NCBI GenBank assembly: GCA_020853455.1
Contig: JADYYV010000312.1
Location: 1 to 14,899 of the forward strand
Direction of reading: 5' to 3'
DNA from: Alphaproteobacteria bacterium
GTDB taxonomy: Bacteria > Pseudomonadota > Alphaproteobacteria > Micavibrionales > UBA2020
Length of the DNA stretch: 14,899 nt
How positions within the stretch are numbered: position 1 is the first letter of the stretch; the number at the start of each line of letters is the position of its first letter. A model generated the notes under the pieces. That model was not told where the DNA came from. It worked only from the letters and a program-made list of their open reading frames with translations, and made no database searches. The position numbers and the translations under genes were made by a program. This document shows positions 14,404 through 14,899 of this stretch, one piece after another.

Positions 14404-14432
14404 ACTATACGCATTTCGGGCAAATCAATGCG
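14404..14432 (-). promoter_or_regulatory. Candidate purF operon promoter with an operator-like inverted repeat
   Basis: On the minus strand TATAGT (14409-14404) is a good -10 hexamer, giving a start near 14397 and a leader of about 36 bases. No good -35 lies at the standard distance; TTGATT is too close (13 bases). Directly upstream, CGCATT (14432-14427) and AATGCG (14415-14410) form an inverted repeat with 11 bases between, covering the -35 region and touching the -10. It does not match the E. coli PurR box. A regulator binding here would control the whole operon; this is inferred. Confidence 0.4.
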
Positions 14433-14447
14433 AGTCATTTTTACAAC

Positions 14448-14487
14448 AAAAAAGGCCGTATTTACGGCAAAAACCGCGCTTTCGCGC
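14448..14487 (-). terminator. Two terminator-like hairpins with T-tracts upstream of purF
   Basis: Read on the minus strand, GCGC-GAAA-GCGC (14487-14476) is followed by GG and five T (14473-14469). Then GCCGTA-AA-TACGGC (14468-14455) is followed by C and six T (14453-14448). The stems are short (4 and 6 bp). They face towards purF but lie upstream of the candidate purF promoter. They could stop read-through into the operon or act as an attenuator if a more distal promoter exists. Confidence 0.35.
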
Positions 14488-14555
14488 TATGTCGCGGCGC
14501 GCGGTGTTGATATGGTGGGGGAACGCTTTTTTCCAAGTCTTTTAAAGGAATTTTC

Positions 14556-14899
14556 ATGTCGCTCGCCAATGACGCCCGCGTCAGCTCGATCATCAACCGC
14601 GTCAAGAACCTGATCACCAAGCCGGAAGCCGAATGGGACGTCATCGCGGGCGAGAGCGCGACCATTCAGGGACTTTATAAAAGCTACGCGATGATTTTGG
14701 CGGCCATTCCCGCGGTCGTCGGTTTTCTTGCTATCGTCCTGCGCGCGCCGTCGGCGATCGGTCATGCGCTGCTAACACTGATTGGCGGTTATATTCTGGC
14801 GCTGCTGGGCATCGCGGTGCTGGCTTTCATCGTCGATTTTCTGGCGCCGAAATTCAAGGGCACGTCAAACCAGATCAGCGCCTTCAAGCTCGCGATTTA
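14556..14899 (+). CDS. YIP1-family membrane protein (partial, runs off the window)
   Basis: The first 114 codons of a gene divergent from purF. The N-terminus reads MSLANDARVSSIINRVKNL, then ITKPEAEWDVIAGE and a GLYKSYAMILAAIPAVVGF segment. The pattern of a short amphipathic start, the KPxxEWxxIA motif and successive hydrophobic helices (about 43-62 and 70-93) is typical of small bacterial YIP1-family membrane proteins. Their function is poorly known. The ATG at 14556 has AAAGGAA at 14544-14550. The 3' part, with further membrane segments expected, lies outside. No functional link with the purine genes is evident. Shared control through the 195-bp divergent region is possible but not shown. 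Confidence 0.8.
   Translation, partial: MSLANDARVSSIINRVKNLITKPEAEWDVIAGESATIQGLYKSYAMILAAIPAVVGFLAIVLRAPSAIGHALLTLIGGYILALLGIAVLAFIVDFLAPKFKGTSNQISAFKLAI

Noticed and set aside
13158..14510. 450-codon plus-strand frame opposite purF
   Set aside because: Antisense shadow; purF has all catalytic residues on the other strand.

Overview
The window carries a nearly complete de novo purine biosynthesis operon on the minus strand. It is flanked by guaB and a manganese-efflux gene (mntP) on the plus strand at the left, and by the start of a YIP1-family membrane protein gene on the plus strand at the right edge. The base composition is GC-rich, and Shine-Dalgarno sequences are strong and purine-rich. 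Palindromic intergenic repeats of proteobacterial type are present. Together with the YIP1-type protein, these suggest a Gram-negative proteobacterium, most likely an alphaproteobacterium. I cannot name a genus. Several pur proteins (PurL with a built-in PurS-like N-terminal module, a long PurC, a long PurE, a PurF with iron-sulfur cysteines) do not look like textbook alphaproteobacterial versions, so the operon may have a separate ancestry.

Left part, plus strand: a sigma70-like promoter (35-62) drives guaB (103-1599, IMP dehydrogenase). Downstream, 1608-1721 holds two self-complementary repeat units in head-to-head orientation. A second promoter (1737-1764) follows, then a yybP-ykoY-type (Mn2+) riboswitch and mntP (1944-2507). 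The mntP stop codon overlaps the stop of the convergent purM in a shared TTAA.

Middle and right, minus strand, in transcription order: purF (14360-12867), purE (12841-12101), purC (12104-10929), purD (10932-9631), purN (9641-8961), purL (8959-5972), purQ (5969-5181), purH (5200-3617), purM (3508-2504). Except for purF/purE (25 bp) and purH/purM (108 bp, filled by a folded repeat), the genes overlap by 4-20 bp or are 1-2 bp apart. This implies one polycistronic message with translational coupling. The cluster encodes PurF (PRPP to PRA), PurD (GAR), PurN (FGAR), PurL+PurQ (FGAM), PurM (AIR), PurE (CAIR), PurC (SAICAR) and PurH (AICAR to FAICAR to IMP). GuaB then commits IMP to GMP synthesis. 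PurK, a free PurS and PurB are not in the window; PurB at least must be encoded elsewhere.

The 195-bp gap between purF and the YIP1 gene contains a candidate purF promoter next to an inverted repeat that could be an operator. Two small hairpins with T-tracts on the purF strand lie further upstream.

I see no new defence or mobile system. The items most worth attention are the atypical PurE and PurC pair without PurK, the mntP riboswitch with its apparent alternative-pairing expression platform, the control region of the pur operon, and the two intergenic repeat elements.
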